Of a stretch of 9,686 bases of DNA, positions 6,098 to 9,686 are shown piece after piece. The position numbers and the translations under genes were made by a program. Source of the DNA: Smithella sp. ME-1 (GTDB lineage Bacteria > Desulfobacterota > Syntrophia > Syntrophales > Smithellaceae). The stretch's first letter is position 1. Each line of letters starts with the position of its first letter. The notes beneath the pieces were generated by a model that did not search any database, had not been told where the DNA came from, and saw only the letters and a list, made by a program, of their open reading frames with translations. Location of the stretch: assembly GCA_000495415.1 (NCBI GenBank), contig AWGX01000637.1, positions 1 through 9,686 on the forward strand, given 5' to 3'.

Positions 6098-7075
6098 TCA
6101 ACTCCAGAGTTCGCTGATTGTTTTAGCGTTTAATAATTTAGAAAGCGTCGTGTAACGCGGCGCTTGTGGTGCTTCTCCTTTAATATTCTTTCCAAGCTTA
6201 ATGGGCTTTACAGTCTTTTTGTTTTTAAGATAAAGTTTATATTTACCCGTATCTTTGTATGGTTCTATATGATCAATTTCCGCATAATGACTAATATGTG
6301 CAATTGGCGCTTTCTCGTAAATTGCCAGATACTTCAAGTTCTCGCGTGCTTTTTGTGAAAGTCGGATTTCCCACCACGCATTATTTTCCATATAAGCATG
6401 TTTAAAGCCAGCTTCAAATGCGGCACAGACAACTGTGTCAAAATCAACAACTCTATCTTTTTTTGTCTTTTCAATTGCTATCTCTTCAATTTCCTCGTTC
6501 ATCGGTTCGTAATAGTAAGAAATATCATTACCGCATAAATATCGTTGTAGAAGTACTACATCGGGTGGATTTTTGAAAACTTTTAAAACGATATTTAGGT
6601 CCGCTGTAACCTCATTGATAGCGATGACAATCTTAATATTGTTTTCAGTAAGAAAAAGCATTAACTCCGTAACGGTTTTGAAAACTGTTTGAGGCAAGTA
6701 TTTCTCTATTATCTTTTTTGTTTCGGGTTCGTTTTCGATCGCCTTAATAAGCATGTTACGTATTTGATTAGCAGATGACAATGTACTTGTAGCAAAACGT
6801 GCAATTTGTTCCGAAATATGTGCGTACACATCGTGCGACGCAATTTCGTTTTCTACGATATATAATTGTGGTTTTTTCGTATCATAAAAATCTATCAAAA
6901 AAGCGTCCGGTATACCACGGTGATTATCACGCCCGATTCGTCTTTTAACATCAATATAGACAGAATCTTTACCAAAGAGATATGCCTGATTTTCAATAAC
7001 CGCTTTTTCAAACTCGGGTTCATTGTTAAAGTCGTACAGGTAATATTCTTTGTTGCCTATAATTATTCTAGCCAT
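6098..7075 (-). CDS. predicted PD-(D/E)XK-type nuclease with conserved C-terminal domain
   Basis: A 325-residue protein I cannot assign to a named system. The N-terminal half looks like a restriction-type nuclease: FEKAVIENQAYLFG (22-35) with an early acid, RGIPDAFLIDF (53-63, P56-D57), then LYIVENEIASHDVYAHISEQI (71-91). The catalytic pair is ExE (E75, E77), not ExK; BamHI uses such a variant, so an active enzyme is possible. The middle (about 105-215) may be the rest of the fold plus a linker. The C-terminal domain (about 216-325) has AFEAGFKHAYMENNAWWEIR, then AHISHYAEIDHIEPYKDTGK and PRYTTLSKLLNAKTISELW, a pattern I recall at the ends of other hypothetical proteins and a possible nucleic-acid-binding module. 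It stands alone, 212 bases before the R-M genes and 176 after the two-gene module. ATG 7073-7075 has only a distant AGGG. Confidence 0.65.
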   Translation of the reverse strand: MARIIIGNKEYYLYDFNNEPEFEKAVIENQAYLFGKDSVYIDVKRRIGRDNHRGIPDAFLIDFYDTKKPQLYIVENEIASHDVYAHISEQIARFATSTLSSANQIRNMLIKAIENEPETKKIIEKYLPQTVFKTVTELMLFLTENNIKIVIAINEVTADLNIVLKVFKNPPDVVLLQRYLCGNDISYYYEPMNEEIEEIAIEKTKKDRVVDFDTVVCAAFEAGFKHAYMENNAWWEIRLSQKARENLKYLAIYEKAPIAHISHYAEIDHIEPYKDTGKYKLYLKNKKTVKPIKLGKNIKGEAPQAPRYTTLSKLLNAKTISELWS

Positions 7076-7096
7076 AGTTTTATAAATTCCCTTTTA

Positions 7097-7124
7097 TTTA
7101 TAATTAATGCGGTGCAAATTTGAA
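7097..7124 (-). promoter_or_regulatory. possible promoter of the 325-residue nuclease gene
   Basis: On the minus strand TTCAAA (7119-7124), a 16-bp spacer and TATAAA (7097-7102) lie just ahead of the start at 7075. Matches are four and five of six to the sigma70 consensus. In AT-rich DNA this may arise by chance. Confidence 0.35.
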
Positions 7125-7251
7125 ATGTAAGTTTTTAATCTATGAAAATATTTTAAAATTGCCCGTCATTCACCATCACACTCCATACATTAATCATTAA
7201 CACGGCTCACTATGAAGATGTATAGGTTAAATTACTTTCTTCTTACATTTT

Positions 7252-8292
7252 TTAGAGTACTTTTTTACGATCAATTTTAAAAAAATCACATAATAAACCG
7301 AGAATGGTCTTCAATTCTGCTGGGCACTGATCGGGCATGGGCGGTTTTAATTCATAGGCTAGCCCCTCGAATGCACGACCAAGCGTGAACAACTGGTTAA
7401 GTGTCTCAGACTTAGCGACATATTCTGCCAATACATCAGCGGGGTACTGTGAAAGCTGATTTTCAACTTCTGCTTTTATCTTTGCGCTTGAAAAAATATC
7501 GGCACTCGATGTATCTACCAATAGTTTCAGGGCAGTATCTACAATTTCATCTGTACGCTGCCGGCCCGCATCACCATATCTAAATCCTTCAGCTAATCCT
7601 GTCCTCCGCGAATCCAAATCGAGATGCGAAATCAAACGTGTAGTATAGTCAAGTGCAATTAAGAAATAAGCAGTTACTACATAAAGGAGTCTTACCATAG
7701 CTACTGATGTTTTATTACTGGCCATATATTCCTCAATAATTAATCGAATTTTACTAAGAAGTTGGTTACAACCATTGAAGTTTAGTCCGACTAGTAATGT
7801 AGCTTTCGCTCCTTTATAGAAAGATGGCCATAGTACATTTTTATCCATAACGCATGGAATTTTCAATTCGGCAATTAATTTTTCCTCTATGATTCGCAAG
7901 GTGGTTTTGCTGAATATATTGATTATTCTCTGAAGAAATTCACCATGCAAAACAATAACGTTATGTTTTGATCCAAATTCACGAGTTTCTTTTCGATTGT
8001 CCGTTGTCACAACAATCGCTCGTTCTACACCCAAAACTTCGCGGAGACCCTTCGTCCAAAATACTCTTTCTATTGCTTGCGGTGTTTTTTTTCTTTTAAT
8101 ATCAACACATGTTCTATCACGATTTAATGGTGAAGATTTCATATAGAGCCAAAGATCGACATCGGTTACATCGTAGCCACTGTAGTTGAATGGCACGCTA
8201 CGCACTACGAAATAACCTAGGGTTACGAAGTATGCTTTGAGCGCTTCTTCTGCTAATTCGCCTTTGGCAAGATCTTTCTTTGTTAAAGTCAA
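7252..8292 (-). CDS. PD-(D/E)XK nuclease of an unrecognised two-gene module
   Basis: A 346-residue protein. The N-terminal domain (about 8-125) has a Mrr-like or restriction-type nuclease layout: GELAEEALKAYFVTLGYFVV (11-30) with helix acids, YDVTDVDLWLY (40-50; D46 the likely metal ligand), then CVDIKRKKTP (62-71; D64, K66), a DxK form of the motif. KGLREVLGVERAIVVTTD (81-98) is the helix-strand that normally follows. The remainder (about 130-346) is helical with no motif I recognise; a hydrophobic stretch MVRLLYVVTAYFLIALDY (199-216) is short, lies within the helical domain and is probably a buried helix. The start is TTG (8290-8292) with AGGAGG six bases upstream, overlapping the stop of the upstream gene by 4 bases (TTGA). 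That tight coupling implies the two proteins work together. The natural substrate is unknown. Confidence 0.75.
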   Translation of the reverse strand: MTLTKKDLAKGELAEEALKAYFVTLGYFVVRSVPFNYSGYDVTDVDLWLYMKSSPLNRDRTCVDIKRKKTPQAIERVFWTKGLREVLGVERAIVVTTDNRKETREFGSKHNVIVLHGEFLQRIINIFSKTTLRIIEEKLIAELKIPCVMDKNVLWPSFYKGAKATLLVGLNFNGCNQLLSKIRLIIEEYMASNKTSVAMVRLLYVVTAYFLIALDYTTRLISHLDLDSRRTGLAEGFRYGDAGRQRTDEIVDTALKLLVDTSSADIFSSAKIKAEVENQLSQYPADVLAEYVAKSETLNQLFTLGRAFEGLAYELKPPMPDQCPAELKTILGLLCDFFKIDRKKVL

Positions 8293-9542
8293 CGGATACC
8301 TCCTGTACGCAGGTCATTCAATAACATTGCAACACCTTTTCTTAGGGGCTCTGTTTGTTGTTTACGCACAATAACGCGGTTTACTTCGGGACCTTCATAT
8401 TTTGTTGCGGATACAGACGGCATATTAAGAAGAGTGTCCGTACTTGCCTCGCCCGCCGTGATTACCATAAGTGCCATTCTTCCAACATCTTTCTTTAAAA
8501 GACGCATAAAATACCGACCATCACCTGTAGGTTTCACTTCTAAAACACCTTTTACCTCCAGCACTTTATAATCCTGCCCTATAGCTGTTGCGGGGCCAAC
8601 CCAAGATCCAGAAATTAGTTTTTTCATAAGTGCTTCAATCATAGTAATTCGTCCACGACTATGAGGACTACTCGTCATACCATATGTTAAAGAGGTCACG
8701 AAAGCTTTCGCCAAATCAAAAGCATCATCTACAATTGAATTTGTAAATTTAGAAAATGCAGCCGGTAATGTAACAAATGAGAACATCCCAGCCTCATTGC
8801 CAATCGTGTTCTCATCTATAAATCCGATGGCGCACACTTTTGAATAGAGAATATCGCCTAGTATTATAATAGCTTCTCTTTTTGGAATACATCCAAGCGC
8901 ATTAAGCTTTTCAGATAATTCAGCCAGCCTCTTTTTATCCTCTGATCTGAGAGAAGATAAGACAGCATTTACTTTCATAATTTCTTCATGTCTAAAAAGA
9001 TTTCCATTGAAGTAAAGTCGTTCATTATCTATAACTTCTGAATCAAAAAAGCCAATCTGTTCATATTGTTTTAAAATTTCATTAGTGTCTTTGTTTGATA
9101 GTGAAAAATTATCTGCTAAATATTCCGCAGTATCACTTTTCGCAATTGGTATGTCAGAAACCATCTCAGACACTTCAATGGCAGCCTTCTCATTTTTATC
9201 TGGAGATGACTCTTCAAAGATTGTAGCTGTATGTTCAAGTGTCTTAACTGTGGTAAGACCCAAAACAGATAGACCCGAATCTCCGTGGTCTATAAGGCGT
9301 TGCTTCTGTAATTCATTTAAAATTGCTGGTAGTTCAAATCTAACGGAGATACCGTTAGCTTTTGCTAGTGCATGCAGTCGTACTTTTGTAACATCAACTT
9401 GTACTGATGCAGCCAAAGCATTAAGCATTGTTCCACATTTACCAGCCAAAATTATTTGTTCATAATCTTGTGAAACATTAGCAACACCTTCTAGTTTTCT
9501 ACTGTGATGTATGATCCATGCGCCAGTAGTTTTTTTATTCAC
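8289..9542 (-). CDS. unrecognised 417-residue partner protein with winged-helix-like segments
   Basis: I do not recognise this family. Residues about 36-110 read like a winged helix: helices, then ISVRFELPAILNELQKQRLI (65-84), DHGDSGLSVLGLT as wing and strand, and a final helix. A second similar segment follows at about 138-190, with YLADNFSLSNKDTNEILKQYEQIGFF and LYFNGNLFR (177-184 region). The C-terminal half (about 210-417) mixes helices with a beta-rich part (QDYKVLEVKGVLEVK, DGRYFMRLLKKDVGRMALMV) and conserved-looking SSPHSRGR (291-298) and GSWVGPATAIGQ (312-323). No transmembrane segment or ATPase motif is visible. The start GTG (9540-9542) has AGAGG 8 bases upstream. It is the first gene of the module and is coupled to the nuclease by a 4-base overlap, so a sensing or DNA-binding role that controls the nuclease is a reasonable guess. 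Confidence 0.7.
   Translation of the reverse strand: MNKKTTGAWIIHHSRKLEGVANVSQDYEQIILAGKCGTMLNALAASVQVDVTKVRLHALAKANGISVRFELPAILNELQKQRLIDHGDSGLSVLGLTTVKTLEHTATIFEESSPDKNEKAAIEVSEMVSDIPIAKSDTAEYLADNFSLSNKDTNEILKQYEQIGFFDSEVIDNERLYFNGNLFRHEEIMKVNAVLSSLRSEDKKRLAELSEKLNALGCIPKREAIIILGDILYSKVCAIGFIDENTIGNEAGMFSFVTLPAAFSKFTNSIVDDAFDLAKAFVTSLTYGMTSSPHSRGRITMIEALMKKLISGSWVGPATAIGQDYKVLEVKGVLEVKPTGDGRYFMRLLKKDVGRMALMVITAGEASTDTLLNMPSVSATKYEGPEVNRVIVRKQQTEPLRKGVAMLLNDLRTGGIR
8294..8303 (-). promoter_or_regulatory. strong internal ribosome binding site for the TTG start
   Basis: AGGAGGT lies inside the last codons of the 417-residue gene (its Gly-Gly-Ile codons), six bases before TTG 8292. It decides the start of the nuclease gene despite the rare start codon. 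Confidence 0.8.
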
Positions 9543-9615
9543 TATTAAAACCTCTGTTTTGTAATATTAGCTTTGTGCTTCTATTAGAAATTAATTTTCT
9601 TATTAATTGCATCAA

Positions 9616-9643
9616 ATAATACAACTTCTTAAAAACATTGCAA
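9616..9643 (-). promoter_or_regulatory. candidate promoter of the two-gene module
   Basis: On the minus strand TTGCAA (9638-9643), a 16-bp spacer and TATTAT (9616-9621) lie about 75 bases upstream of GTG 9542. The -10 matches five of six, the -35 four of six. Its -35 overlaps the repeat at 9634-9653. Confidence 0.45.
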
Positions 9644-9670
9644 GAAGAAATACAATAGAAAAACGTGAAG

Positions 9671-9686
9671 AGTGCCCCACGGCACT
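9671..9686. terminator. hairpin at the window end, possible terminator stem
   Basis: AGTGCC (9671-9676), loop CCAC and GGCACT (9681-9686) form a perfect 6-bp stem exactly at the right edge. Whether a T-run follows cannot be seen. It may be the terminator of a gene to the right or a regulatory hairpin. Confidence 0.3.

Noticed and set aside
7076..7251. Possible terminator after the two-gene module
   Set aside because: The gap is AT-rich with a few short direct repeats but no GC stem followed by a T-run on the minus strand.
9085..9465. 126-codon plus-strand open frame
   Set aside because: Wholly antisense to the 417-residue gene, whose coding frame is continuous and has a ribosome site.
1..9686. 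CRISPR array, tRNA or rRNA gene
   Set aside because: No regularly spaced repeat-spacer pattern, and no cloverleaf or rRNA-like segment, was found on either strand by eye.

Overview
The window reads as the edge of a chromosomal backbone followed by an accessory defence island. The only plus-strand gene is the last 59 codons of an ABC-F ATPase at the left end (1-180). Every other gene from 314 to 9542 is on the minus strand, so the island is transcribed right to left. The host is uncertain. The DNA is AT-rich with GC-rich intergenic palindromes. Several starts have real Shine-Dalgarno sequences (AGGAGG before 8292, AGAGG before 9542) and there are sigma70-like promoters, which argues against a Bacteroidetes host. 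The R-M genes lack clear Shine-Dalgarno sequences and may have come from elsewhere. The intergenic repeat style recalls, from memory only, planctomycete, Desulfobacterota or Nitrospirota genomes.

Layout in minus-strand transcription order: (a) 9542-7252, a two-gene module of an unrecognised protein with winged-helix-like segments and a PD-(D/E)XK nuclease, joined by a 4-base overlap with a strong internal Shine-Dalgarno; (b) 7075-6098, a separate nuclease-like protein with a PD...ExE signature and a conserved-looking C-terminal domain; (c) 5885-2075, a two-gene restriction-modification system: a beta-class DNA methyltransferase overlapping by 47 bases a large single-chain nuclease-methylase of type IIG architecture, behind a near-consensus promoter; (d) 2074-1749, a gene-free stretch packed with palindromic and tandem repeats plus the promoter and operator of the next unit; (e) 1748-1074, a higBA toxin-antitoxin pair in which higB is broken by a 57-bp palindromic mini-element flanked by a 7-bp direct repeat; (f) 970-314, a DUF3800 protein; (g) 181-313, a GC-rich structured intergenic segment.

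The modules fit a defence island: DNA modification and cleavage (c), two nuclease-containing loci of unknown mode (a, b), a decayed toxin-antitoxin unit (e), and DUF3800, a family often found near defence genes. The best candidates for something undescribed are the two-gene module (a) and the mini-element in higB.
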